This document shows positions 16,536 to 25,432 of a DNA stretch of 32,611 nt, piece by piece. Within the stretch, counting starts at the first letter, position 1, and each line of letters opens with the position of its first letter. Source of the DNA: Methanobacteriota archaeon (lineage in GTDB: Archaea; Thermoplasmatota; E2; JACPAO01). The notes under the pieces are model-generated. The model saw nothing but the letters and a program-made list of their open reading frames with translations, was not told the DNA's origin and did not search any database. The position numbers were made by a program, and so were the translations under genes. Location: positions 6,496-39,106 of the forward strand of contig JACPAO010000021.1 of the NCBI GenBank assembly GCA_016180755.1, written 5' to 3'.

Positions 16536-17675
16536 TTGGTCGACCCGCTCATCGTGACCGTCTCCATCATCCTGCTCGTCGCCATCATCCTCGTCGTCAT
16601 CAGCGGCGTCCGCATCATCCAACCCTACGAGCAAGGCCTCCTCGTCGTCCTCGGCCGCTACCGTCGCCGCCTCAACCCGGGCTTCAACCTCGTTCTCCCG
16701 CTCATCTCCCAGGTCGTCCGCCTCGACCTCCGGACACAGGTCCTCGACGTGCCTCGGCAAGAGGTCATCACGCGCGACAACTCGCCGACCCAGGTCGACG
16801 CCGTCATCTACATCCGAATCATCGACCCCGAGAAGGCCTACTTCCAGGTCGCCAACTACCGCGTCGCGGTCCTCGCTTTGGCGCAGACGACGCTCCGCAG
16901 CGTCATCGGCGACATGGAACTCGACGAAGTCCTCTACAACCGCGACCGCATCAACGCGCGTCTGCGGGACATCCTCGACACGGCCACCGACAACTGGGGC
17001 GTCCGCGTCGAGGCCGTCGAGATCCGCGAGGTCGACCCCATCGGCACCGTCAAGGCCGCGATGGAGGAGCAGACGAGCGCGGAACGTCAGCGCCGCGCCG
17101 CCATCCTGCGCGCCGACGGGGAAAAACGGAGTAAGATCCTCGTAGCCGAGGGGGACAAGCGCAGCCGGATCCTTCAAGCCGAAGGCGTCCGACAAGCGAA
17201 GATCCTCGAGGCCGAGGGCACGCGGCTCCAGAAGGTGCTCGAGGCCCAAGGCGAAGCGCAAGGCCTACGCATCATCAGTCTCGGCTCTGCGACGTTGGAT
17301 GGAAAGAGCCTCACCGTCCTCAGCCTCGAGGCCGTGAAGGAGCTCGGCAAGGGCCAGGCCACGAAGATCGTCTTGCCCTTCGAACTCACCCGTGTCACCG
17401 AAGGCATCTCGCGCTACTTCGGCCAAGGCGCGAAGACCGAGGAACGGCCCCCGAACAAGCTGTCAGAGCTCGAGAAACTCATCGGAAAGAGCGAAGACAT
17501 CCTGGGTCGTGTCCCGACGGCCAAGGAGCTTCGATCGGAGATCTCGAGCATCGAAGAGGAGATTAAGAAGGAGGCCGGCGACGCCGGTGACGTCGTCGCG
17601 GAGCTCGTCGAGCACCGCGGGGCGACAAAGGCCCCGGACGCAGCCGGTTCGAAGTCGGCCAAGAAGAAGGCCTAG
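16536..17675 (+). CDS. SPFH/Band 7 (stomatin-like) protein
   Basis: VISGVRIIQPYEQGLLVVLGRYRRRLNPGFNLVLPLI, QEVITRDNSPTQVDAVIYIRI, AEG-rich coiled coil; AGGAGG at 16519-16524 upstream of TTG 16536. Confidence 0.9.
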   Translation: MVDPLIVTVSIILLVAIILVVISGVRIIQPYEQGLLVVLGRYRRRLNPGFNLVLPLISQVVRLDLRTQVLDVPRQEVITRDNSPTQVDAVIYIRIIDPEKAYFQVANYRVAVLALAQTTLRSVIGDMELDEVLYNRDRINARLRDILDTATDNWGVRVEAVEIREVDPIGTVKAAMEEQTSAERQRRAAILRADGEKRSKILVAEGDKRSRILQAEGVRQAKILEAEGTRLQKVLEAQGEAQGLRIISLGSATLDGKSLTVLSLEAVKELGKGQATKIVLPFELTRVTEGISRYFGQGAKTEERPPNKLSELEKLIGKSEDILGRVPTAKELRSEISSIEEEIKKEAGDAGDVVAELVEHRGATKAPDAAGSKSAKKKA

Positions 17676-18313
17676 GACTCGTCCGGCCGGCGAGGCAAGA
17701 CCGCGGCCACCAACACGAAGGCAGCTGCGGCGACGACGCCCGTCAGGAACGGTGTCCCCTCCTCCGGGCCTTTGGTCGTGTTGGCGGTCGCGTTCGGCAT
17801 CGTCTTAGGAGGAACGACGAGGACATTCCCCTTCGCCCAAAGGTCGTTCTGCGACGTGGTGTCTCCGTTCACGGCGTTCGCCCAATACCTGAACGACGCG
17901 TTCCCAGCGGCCGCGGCCGGCGCGACCCATTGGAAGGACCAGGCGCGAAGGTCATTGCCCGCGGTCGTATGCGTGATGCCCACGCCATCGAACTTGAGCT
18001 GTGTCCCCGTGCCGGCGACGAACTTCCCCAGGTCCACCTTCGCCGCGAACCCGCCCTGGTTCTGGGTCACGACGGGGACGGGCATCGGCCCGCCCGTGAT
18101 CCGGAGCGCGAGGTCGTACGTCTTCCCCGCCTCGTATTCCGTGGGACCCGTGAGGGCGACCTGGACGGTCGACGACGCGGCGCCGTGGCAGTTGCAACCC
18201 GAATCGAACGCGGGGTCCGGCGCGCCGCTTGCGTTCGACGCGGCCGGAGCCGAGATCCAGACCGCGGCGCCGACGACGATGGCCAGGAGGAACGCCAACT
18301 TGAAGCGCATCAA
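17672..18313 (-). CDS. Choice-of-anchor V-like secreted protein with CNCH motif and C-terminal TM anchor
   Basis: Signal peptide; PAFDSGCNCHGAASSTVQVALTGPTEYEAGKTYDLALRITGG; C-terminal PFLTGVVAAAAFVLVAAVLPRR. Confidence 0.7.
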   Translation of the reverse strand: MMRFKLAFLLAIVVGAAVWISAPAASNASGAPDPAFDSGCNCHGAASSTVQVALTGPTEYEAGKTYDLALRITGGPMPVPVVTQNQGGFAAKVDLGKFVAGTGTQLKFDGVGITHTTAGNDLRAWSFQWVAPAAAAGNASFRYWANAVNGDTTSQNDLWAKGNVLVVPPKTMPNATANTTKGPEEGTPFLTGVVAAAAFVLVAAVLPRRPDES

Positions 18314-18396
18314 CGCCGCCGAACCCCCTCGAGTTCTTGAACCCCGCGAAATCCACGCCCGCGGCCGCGTTGGGTTTTTTCCATCCCACTCCTCAG

Positions 18397-18405
18397 CTTA
18401 TATAT
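18397..18405 (+). promoter_or_regulatory. Candidate TATA box for the 18444 surface-protein gene
   Basis: CTTATATAT about 40 nt upstream of ATG 18444. Confidence 0.6.
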
Positions 18406-18443
18406 GCCAAGGTGCGACGTATGGAAGGTCAACGGTGTCCGAG

Positions 18444-20480
18444 ATGAACCAAGCTCGAAACGTCCCCGGGACCAAGCGCGTCGTCGTCCTCCTGCTCATC
18501 CTCGCCCTTTCGGCGAGCACCCTCGTAGTCGACGACGCGGCCGCCCAAGTCCCCGTCTACAAGATCGAAGGTGTGGTCTACGGCCCCGATTTCCAGCCCC
18601 TCCAGGGCGCCACCGTAAGCGTCCTCACGTCCGCCGGCGCTTCGGCCGGCACAGCCACGACGGACGCCGCCGGGAAATTCAGCGTCGGAAACCTACAAAG
18701 CGGCACCTACAACGGCTCCGCCACCCACGCGTGTTGCGAGAAGGACGCGATCCCGGTCGGCGTCAGCGGGACGGATCCCGTGGTCCAGCAGAACTTCCGC
18801 CTGCGGAGCCCCCAAGGCTCTTCGGGCGGCGTCGCCTACACCCTCCAGGGCTTCGTGGAGGACGCCGACTCCGCCCAGGCGCTCGCGGGCGTCTTCATCG
18901 AGGTGTGGAACTACTACCAAGACGCCTCCGGCACGGGCGACGACCGCGCCTACATCCAACCCCCCGGCGGCCAACAATACTCCTCCACGACGAGCGCCGC
19001 CGACGGATCCTACAGTTTCAGCCTTCGGGCGGGAAGCGTCAGCATCAGCGCCCGAGCGGACGGCTACGACCACCTCCACGCAAGCTTCGAGATGCGCGAA
19101 GGCCGCACCCTCGACCTTCCCATGCGAGCCGCCACGGGCGAGAGCGCCCTCATCCAGGGCACCGTGAAGACCGTCGACGGGAAACCGATCGAGGGCGCGT
19201 ACGTCAACGTCCAGCCCGACTACCGATGCAAGGGCGACGTGTGCACGGCGACCGCCTATCCCAGCGAGTCCCGGCAAGAGGGGGACGTCTACTTCTACTA
19301 CGAGCCGCGCTACGGCCAGTACAACGGCACGACCACGGGGCCCGAGGGCGCGTACTCCCTTCGCGTCGCGCCCGGCGACCTCCTCGTGTCCGCCGACGCC
19401 CAGAACTTCGTCCGCGAAGAGGTCGGCGTAAGCGCGGCCGGCGGCGAGACCAAGACCGTCGACCTCGTCTTGGAGAAGGTGCCCGCCGACTCCGTCAAGG
19501 TGAGCGGCGTCGTCCGAAACGCCGGCAACGGGAAGGCCGTCCCCTACGCCCAGGTAAACCTTGAGAACCAGCAGTGGGGCCACTACAACTACACCATGAG
19601 CGACAAGGAGGGCGCGTTCGCGTTCTGGACCAAGCCCGGCTACACGATCGTGACCGCGAGCGCGTACCGCTACTACTACGTGCCCTGCGAATACGCGAGC
19701 GACGACGCCGCAAGCGGCACCTCCGACCCGGCCGGCGAGCCCTCCGGCACGGTCGGGTCCTCGATGGAACCCCAGTCGCCCCGAGCCGCCTGCGACGGAT
19801 CCGGCGAACGCGACCAAGAGTACTTCCCGCGCACCGCGACCATCGTGGGCGTCGAGGGAGAACCACAACCGCTCGATCTCGATCTCGAGCCGCGACCGGC
19901 CCCGAGCGCGACCTTCAAGGGCTACGTCGTCAACCAGACGAGCCAGAAGGGCGTCGCGGGAGTCTCCGTGAACTTCTACAACGAGCGCACCCACGACTAC
20001 GGCTCCGCCGTCACCGACGAGTACGGCAGCTACCAGATCAAGGTCCACGGCGGCTACTACACGGTCCGCGCCTACGCCGCCGGGTTCTTCGACGCGGTCG
20101 TGAACGCCGAGATCGGCGACAAGGCCGAGGCCCGCCTCGACCTCTTCCTCACCCCCGGCGAACGAAAGTACGGCGGCGGATGCTGTTGGGCGTACGCCGA
20201 GTCCGCAAAGGGCGGCGCTCCCTACGCGACGACGGCCGCCACTTCGGGCCCGCGCTCAACCGCCCCTCCGGCCCCCATGGCCGCCGGCGGAGGCGACGGC
20301 GCGTCCCTCGACGCAAGCTCCCAGGGCGGCCAGCAGAGCTACCTCGGCTCGGGGGGCGGCCTCGGACCGTACAAGCCCGCCTCCCACGACTCCGGCGGGA
20401 CCTCGCCCGGCCCCGGCCTCCTCGTGCCGCTCGTCGTCGTGATGGCGGTCGTGGCCGCGCGCCGCCACCGCCGACGTTGA
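18444..20480 (+). CDS. Large secreted protein with several carboxypeptidase-regulatory-like domains and C-terminal membrane anchor
   Basis: MNQARNVPGTKRVVVLLLILALSASTLVV signal; repeated G.V....G.P...A.V.V.......T...G.Y.......G.Y..... units; C-terminal SPGPGLLVPLVVVMAVVAARRHRRR; start trimmed from ORF 17772..20480. Confidence 0.8.
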   Translation: MNQARNVPGTKRVVVLLLILALSASTLVVDDAAAQVPVYKIEGVVYGPDFQPLQGATVSVLTSAGASAGTATTDAAGKFSVGNLQSGTYNGSATHACCEKDAIPVGVSGTDPVVQQNFRLRSPQGSSGGVAYTLQGFVEDADSAQALAGVFIEVWNYYQDASGTGDDRAYIQPPGGQQYSSTTSAADGSYSFSLRAGSVSISARADGYDHLHASFEMREGRTLDLPMRAATGESALIQGTVKTVDGKPIEGAYVNVQPDYRCKGDVCTATAYPSESRQEGDVYFYYEPRYGQYNGTTTGPEGAYSLRVAPGDLLVSADAQNFVREEVGVSAAGGETKTVDLVLEKVPADSVKVSGVVRNAGNGKAVPYAQVNLENQQWGHYNYTMSDKEGAFAFWTKPGYTIVTASAYRYYYVPCEYASDDAASGTSDPAGEPSGTVGSSMEPQSPRAACDGSGERDQEYFPRTATIVGVEGEPQPLDLDLEPRPAPSATFKGYVVNQTSQKGVAGVSVNFYNERTHDYGSAVTDEYGSYQIKVHGGYYTVRAYAAGFFDAVVNAEIGDKAEARLDLFLTPGERKYGGGCCWAYAESAKGGAPYATTAATSGPRSTAPPAPMAAGGGDGASLDASSQGGQQSYLGSGGGLGPYKPASHDSGGTSPGPGLLVPLVVVMAVVAARRHRRR

Positions 20481-20526
20481 GCCCATCGCCGTAAGCCTAA
20501 AACGGACGGCCGCGCGTCGCGCCGAC

Positions 20527-21546
20527 GTGCGACGCGCACCGTGGCTTCTTCTCCCCCTTCTCGCGGCCGGCTGCATGGCGTCCCCCGAACCCGGCGACGC
20601 GTCGCCTTCTCCCACGGCGAGCGACCAACCTTCCATCGCGGCGGGAAACTGGACGACGCGGCCCGCCCTGCCGACCCCCCGGACCGAGCTCGCCTGCGCC
20701 GTCGCCGGCGGCAAGCTGTACGCGCTCGGGGGGTTCAACGCCCAAGCGGCTCCCATCGGTCTCTTGGAGGCGTACGACTTGGCGACGACCACGTGGACGC
20801 GTGCCGCGGACTATCCCATCGCCGTCCACCACTTGGGCCTCGTCGCGCACAAGGGCGCCCTCTACGCTTTCGGCGGCCACACGGGGACCCAAGTCTTCGT
20901 CGCGACGAACGCCGCGTTCCGGTACGACCCCGCGACGAACGCGTGGACGCCGGAGACCACGCTGCCGCGCGCGCGGGGCGCGTTCGCGATCGTTCTCTTC
21001 GGCGACGAGGCGTACCTCGTGGGCGGGACCGATTCCCAGCGGCCCGGCTCGTCCATCTACGCGGTGACCGACGTCTACAACCTCACGACGAAGACGTGGC
21101 GCGTGGGCCCGGCGCTCGCGGAGCCGCGCGAACATTTCGCCGGGGCCGCCGCCCAAGGCGTCGTCGTCGTGGCGGGCGGGCGGATGCTCACCCTAGGGAG
21201 CAACGTGGGGACGACCGACAGCCTCCAGGCCGGCGCGACGTCCTGGACCCGCGAACCGAAGATGCCGAGCGCGCGGGGCGGGATTGCCGCGGCCTCCTGG
21301 GCCGACACCGTCGTCGTCTTCGGGGGCGAGCACAGCTCGGGCACCCATGACGAGGCGGAAGGGTTCAACGTGACGTCACGACGGTGGGTCGAATACGCGC
21401 CGATGCCGAGCGCGCGCCACGGCCTCTGCGCCGCGGCGGCGCCGGACGGCCTGCACGTCGTGGGAGGAGGACCGCAGCCCGCCTACACGGTAAGCGGGCA
21501 GCACGAGGTCCTTCTTCCGGGCGTGTCTACTTCTTCTTCCGGCTGA
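20527..21546 (+). CDS. Kelch-repeat lipoprotein
   Basis: Lipobox LLAAGC; repeated kelch units (KLYALGGFN, ALYAFGGHTG, EAYLVGGTD, VVVVAGGRM, VVVFGGEHS, GLHVVGGG). Confidence 0.85.
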   Translation: MRRAPWLLLPLLAAGCMASPEPGDASPSPTASDQPSIAAGNWTTRPALPTPRTELACAVAGGKLYALGGFNAQAAPIGLLEAYDLATTTWTRAADYPIAVHHLGLVAHKGALYAFGGHTGTQVFVATNAAFRYDPATNAWTPETTLPRARGAFAIVLFGDEAYLVGGTDSQRPGSSIYAVTDVYNLTTKTWRVGPALAEPREHFAGAAAQGVVVVAGGRMLTLGSNVGTTDSLQAGATSWTREPKMPSARGGIAAASWADTVVVFGGEHSSGTHDEAEGFNVTSRRWVEYAPMPSARHGLCAAAAPDGLHVVGGGPQPAYTVSGQHEVLLPGVSTSSSG

Positions 21547-21991
21547 TCCCGATCGCGGCGACGACGAGGCCGGCGGCAACGGCGAACACCGGTGCCGTGA
21601 AGCCTGGGATTCCTCCGCCTTCGCCCTCAGGACCGCCCGTGTCGTTTCCGGTTCCGCTGCGGCTCGTGGTGTTTCCGCCGGGCGGCAACGTGAACGACGT
21701 CGAGATGGTCGTGTTCGTCGGGGGACACGAGACCGTCGTCGTGGTGGGCGGCGTCGTCGTGGGCGGCGAACTGCTAGTCGTTGGGAGCGTCGGCGGGAAA
21801 GGCGCCGTCGTGGTCGTCGACCGTGTGGTCGTGGTTGTCGCGTTCCCCGTGGTCCCCGTGGGGCACGGCTGTTGGCTTCCCGTGGAGGCCACAAAGGTCT
21901 GGCCGATCGTGGGCGCGCCCGCTACGAACAGCACGCTCAATAAGAGCGCACTAGCGGACCAGGCGAGCCGTCGGCGTGAAGATGCGTTCAT
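21527..21991 (-). CDS. Thr-rich (mucin-like) surface protein with PGF-CTERM tail
   Basis: Signal peptide, NATTTTTRSTTTTAPFPPTLPTT stalk, C-terminal GIPGFTAPVFAVAAGLVVAAIGISRKKK. Confidence 0.85.
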   Translation of the reverse strand: MNASSRRRLAWSASALLLSVLFVAGAPTIGQTFVASTGSQQPCPTGTTGNATTTTTRSTTTTAPFPPTLPTTSSSPPTTTPPTTTTVSCPPTNTTISTSFTLPPGGNTTSRSGTGNDTGGPEGEGGGIPGFTAPVFAVAAGLVVAAIGISRKKK

Positions 21992-22072
21992 GTTTCACCT
22001 CGAAAACCAACGCGCCACGCCGCGACTTAAGGCATTTAGGACACGGCTCGGCCGACCCTCGTGCGAACGTCG

Positions 22073-22864
22073 TCACGATCTCTCGAAGAAACGGGCCGCC
22101 ATGACGGACGTGCCGAGCGTGAACAGAAGCAGGGCCCCGACGTCGACGAAGATGGAGAGCTCGGAGGTCCCCTTGATTGCCCAACGGAGCGCGTCCACAC
22201 CGTACCTCATCGGATTGAAGGCAATCACAATCTGGAACCAGCCGGGGAGCGTCTTCGTCGGGTACAAGGCCCCGCTCAGGAAGAACATCGGCATCACGAG
22301 GAACTGGCTGATGAGGAAGAACACCTCGTGGCTCTCGGTCTTCGCCGCGATCGCCACTCCCAGGTTGACGATCGAGACCCCGATCATGGCCATGACGCCG
22401 ATGCACAGAAGGAAACCGGCGACGAACCCGAGACCCGTCGTGAACCGCAAGTCGAAGGCGAGGGTCGCGATGACGAGCAAAGTCACGCCCTGGATGAGCG
22501 CCGTCGACATCCCGCCGAGCGACTTCCCGAACACGAACGAAATCCGCCGGACGGGGGCGACGAGGATCTCCTTGAGGAACCCGAACTGCCGGTCGAAGAT
22601 GATGCTCATCCCGCTGAAGATGCTCGTGAAAAGCATGCCCATGGCGATGATGCCCGGCGCCGTGAAGTCGAGGTACGACGCGTAGTTGCCGAACTGGAGC
22701 GGGCTCGTCCCGTCGGGCCGCGCGAAGCCGTACTTCATCCCGTAGCCGAACATCCCCATCCAGACGAGCGGAGTGACGAGGCTCGTCACGATCCGGCTGG
22801 GCCGCCGGAAGAACCGCAACATGTCACGGTTCCACACCGTCACCGTGTCGACGACGATCGTCAT
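22073..22864 (-). CDS. ABC-2 type transporter permease
   Basis: RDMLRFFRRPSRIVTSLVTPLVWMGMFGYGM, IFSGMSIIFDRQFGFLKEILVAPVRR, FLVMPMFFLSGALYP. Confidence 0.92.
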   Translation of the reverse strand: MTIVVDTVTVWNRDMLRFFRRPSRIVTSLVTPLVWMGMFGYGMKYGFARPDGTSPLQFGNYASYLDFTAPGIIAMGMLFTSIFSGMSIIFDRQFGFLKEILVAPVRRISFVFGKSLGGMSTALIQGVTLLVIATLAFDLRFTTGLGFVAGFLLCIGVMAMIGVSIVNLGVAIAAKTESHEVFFLISQFLVMPMFFLSGALYPTKTLPGWFQIVIAFNPMRYGVDALRWAIKGTSELSIFVDVGALLLFTLGTSVMAARFFERS

Positions 22865-22865
22865 G

Positions 22866-23858
22866 CTACCGCCTCCGGTGTCGCATGAAGAACCGCATCC
22901 GGCCTTGCGCGTCCATGTCCTCTTCTCGGATTTCGCGGCCCGTGTGCTTCACGAAGACGTCGTTCAGCGTGGGCTTCTTGAGGCTGATGCTCTCGACGAC
23001 GCCGCCGGCCTCGCGCACGGCGTCCATGACCTTCGGGATCGCGGACTCCCCGTGCTGGACCTCGAGCTGGACGCCGGCGTTCATCGCGGTCACGGTCCGC
23101 ACGAAAGGCAGTGCCTTCAGGGCGTCGGCTACGGCGCCGTTCGCGGCCTGGACCTTGACGTGCACGACGTCGCCTCCGAGTTGCGACTTGAGGTCGGACG
23201 GCGTTCCCTCGGCGACGATGCGCCCCTTGTCGATGATGCCGATCCGGTGGCACAGCGCGTCCGCCTCTTCCATGTAGTGCGTCGTGAGCATCATGGTGAC
23301 GCCGCGTTCTTGGTTGAGGCGCCGAATGTAGTCCCAGATGTGGTTGCGCGTCTGGGGATCGAGCCCCAAGGTCGGCTCGTCCAGGAACAGGACCTCGGGA
23401 TCGTGGAGGAGCCCGCGCGCGAGCTCGAGGCGTCGACGCATCCCGCCCGAGTATTCCTTCACGCGGCTGTGCTGGCGGTCCACGAGGTCGACCATGGCAA
23501 GAAGGTCGTCGATCCTTCTGTCCCGCTGGGCGCGGGGGACCTTGTAGAGACGCGCGTGGAACACCATGTTCTCGCGGCCCGTGAGCTCCTCATCGAGGCT
23601 AGGGTCCTGGAACACGATGCCGATCCGCCGCCGGACGTCGTAGGGCCGCGTCAAGACGTCGAAGCCGGCGACGCTCGCGGCGCCGCTCGTGGGTTTCAAC
23701 ATCGTGCTCAGGATGCTGATGGTCGTCGTCTTCCCCGCCCCGTTCGGGCCCAAGAACCCGTACAGTTCGCCGCGTTCGACGCTGAGGTCGACGCCATCGA
23801 CGGCCTTCACGTCCCCGTAGTGCTTCACCAAGCGTTGCGTCGAGATCGCGGCCGCCAC
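22866..23858 (-). CDS. ABC transporter ATP-binding protein (DrrA-like)
   Basis: LGPNGAGKTTTI Walker A, YSGGMRRRLELARGLLHDPEVLFLDEPTLGLDP; adjacent to ABC-2 permease. Confidence 0.95.
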   Translation of the reverse strand: MAAAISTQRLVKHYGDVKAVDGVDLSVERGELYGFLGPNGAGKTTTISILSTMLKPTSGAASVAGFDVLTRPYDVRRRIGIVFQDPSLDEELTGRENMVFHARLYKVPRAQRDRRIDDLLAMVDLVDRQHSRVKEYSGGMRRRLELARGLLHDPEVLFLDEPTLGLDPQTRNHIWDYIRRLNQERGVTMMLTTHYMEEADALCHRIGIIDKGRIVAEGTPSDLKSQLGGDVVHVKVQAANGAVADALKALPFVRTVTAMNAGVQLEVQHGESAIPKVMDAVREAGGVVESISLKKPTLNDVFVKHTGREIREEDMDAQGRMRFFMRHRRR

Positions 23859-23908
23859 TGCGACCGCGACAAACGCACCGGATTTAATGATTGGCCCCTA
23901 CGGTCGGC

Positions 23909-24379
23909 CTACGCGTGGCGCGTCGCGTCGAACTTGGCCGCGGTGAGGACGCGATGCGCCTCCGCCGCCTTGTCGACGCGGAGATAGAAGTATCCCTCGT
24001 TCCCCTTCCCCGGCGAGCTTCCGAACATCGACTCGATGTTGATGTTCGCCGCCGAGAGCGTCTCGCACATGCGCGCCGCCTCGCCCGGACGGTTCTCGAG
24101 CTGCACCTCGAGGATCTCCATCGGGACGACGACGTACCCTTTCGCGCGCAGCGTCCTCTCGGCGAGGTCCGGCTGGTCGGTGAAGCAGCGGAAGAAGCCG
24201 CTGCGCCCCAGGATCTCCACCTCGACGGCCTCCACGTTCACCTTGGCGTCCGCGAGGGAACGCGTGGCCTTCGCGAGCATGCCGGGCTTGTTCTCGAGCG
24301 TCACGTGGATGCAGCGAAGGAGGGGCTTCGCCACCTTGGCGCTCGCGACGGCTGGCTTGGGAGTCTTCGGGTTCGGCAT
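23909..24379 (-). CDS. ACT domain-containing protein
   Basis: Two ACT-like halves: LLRCIHVTLENKPGMLAKATRSLADAKVNVEAV and EVQLENRPGEAARMCETLSAANINIESMFG; start trimmed to ATG 24379. Confidence 0.8.
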   Translation of the reverse strand: MPNPKTPKPAVASAKVAKPLLRCIHVTLENKPGMLAKATRSLADAKVNVEAVEVEILGRSGFFRCFTDQPDLAERTLRAKGYVVVPMEILEVQLENRPGEAARMCETLSAANINIESMFGSSPGKGNEGYFYLRVDKAAEAHRVLTAAKFDATRHA

Positions 24380-24532
24380 GTTCGGACCGCCTTGGGCCGC
24401 GCCCAGAACCGTCTTCCCAATAAGGATTTCGTCTGCGGAGGCGATCTTCTCTGCGCGGCCGGCACGCGTTCGGGGTTGCGTCGGAGAAACGGGCGAAACC
24501 CTTAACGGCGGCGCCCGGCTGGCAGGGGGAAG

Positions 24533-25078
24533 ATGCGCATCTACACGCGCGGAGGCGACGAAGGGAAGACCAGTCTCTTCGACGGCACCCGCGTCTCGAA
24601 GGCGGACCTCCGCGTCGAGGTCTACGGCACCATCGACGAGCTCAACAGCCACCTGAGCCTCTGCCGCGTCGCCTCCCAGGCCGCCGCTGTCCGGGCCGTG
24701 CTCGAACGCGTCCAGAACGAGCTCTTCACGTGCGGCGCGGACTTCGCGACGCCGACCTCGAGCGCGAAGGCATCAAAGCGCTTGACCGCCAAGCACGTCG
24801 AGGCCTTGGAGAAGGACTCCGACCGCTTCTTCGGCGAGGTCGGGAACCCGCAAGGGTTCGTCCTGCCGGGAGAGACCGAGGAAGGCGCCCGACTCCACGT
24901 CGCGCGCACCGTCTGCCGCCGCGCCGAGCGCCTGGCCGTCTCCCTTTCCTCCCGCGACCCCTTGAACCCCGACGCAGTCCGGTACCTCAACCGGCTCAGC
25001 AGCCTGCTCTACTCGCTTGCCGTGTGGAGCGACAAGGTCCGAAGCGGACGGACCCTCCAGAACCCGAAATACGAGTGA
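24533..25078 (+). CDS. PduO-type cob(I)yrinic acid a,c-diamide adenosyltransferase
   Basis: MRIYTRGGDEGKTSLFDGTRVSKADLRVEVYGTIDELNSHL, RTVCRRAERLAV, YLNRLSSLLYSLAVW. Confidence 0.92.
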   Translation: MRIYTRGGDEGKTSLFDGTRVSKADLRVEVYGTIDELNSHLSLCRVASQAAAVRAVLERVQNELFTCGADFATPTSSAKASKRLTAKHVEALEKDSDRFFGEVGNPQGFVLPGETEEGARLHVARTVCRRAERLAVSLSSRDPLNPDAVRYLNRLSSLLYSLAVWSDKVRSGRTLQNPKYE

Positions 25079-25082
25079 TCCC

Positions 25083-25379
25083 ATGACGACGATCATCATC
25101 ATGAAGTTCAAGATCGCCGACGGCCGGGAGAAGGAGTTCGAGTCCTTCGTCGAGGAACGGACGCGCATCATCAAGAAATCGCCCGGCTTCAAGCAGATCT
25201 ACCTCCTTGCTCCCCTCGGCTCCAAGGAGTACCGGCTCGTCTCCTGGTGGGACAAGATCCCCGACCACGAGTCCTGGGTCCGCAAGGAATCCTACGAGCT
25301 CTCCCACAACATGGACCACGCCGGCCTCGTGATCGGCACGGTCCCCTACGAGGTCGCCCGGGTCCTCAAGCAATGGTGA
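25083..25379 (+). CDS. Antibiotic biosynthesis monooxygenase (ABM)-like domain protein
   Basis: IIIMKFKIADGREKEFESFVEERTRIIKKSPGFKQIYLLAPLGSKEYRLVSWWDK. Confidence 0.7.
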   Translation: MTTIIIMKFKIADGREKEFESFVEERTRIIKKSPGFKQIYLLAPLGSKEYRLVSWWDKIPDHESWVRKESYELSHNMDHAGLVIGTVPYEVARVLKQW

Positions 25380-25432
25380 GAACCCGCGTGCCGGCCGGGA
25401 AGCGACGGGGCCGCCCCGCCCCGAAGGACGGC

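Noticed and set aside
17772-18443. N-terminal extension of the ORF 17772..20480
   Set aside because: Overlaps the supported minus-strand gene 17672..18313; signal peptide and TATA box place the start at 18444.
18693-20048. 451-aa minus ORF antisense to the large surface protein
   Set aside because: Shadow ORF; the plus strand has the signal peptide, domain repeats and TM anchor.
22022-22042. ACTTAAGGCATTTAGG upstream of the Thr-rich gene as a degenerate repeat
   Set aside because: Too many mismatches and an inserted base compared with the 14-mer.
22773-23987. 404-aa plus ORF antisense to the ABC ATPase
   Set aside because: Shadow of a clear ABC ATPase on the minus strand.
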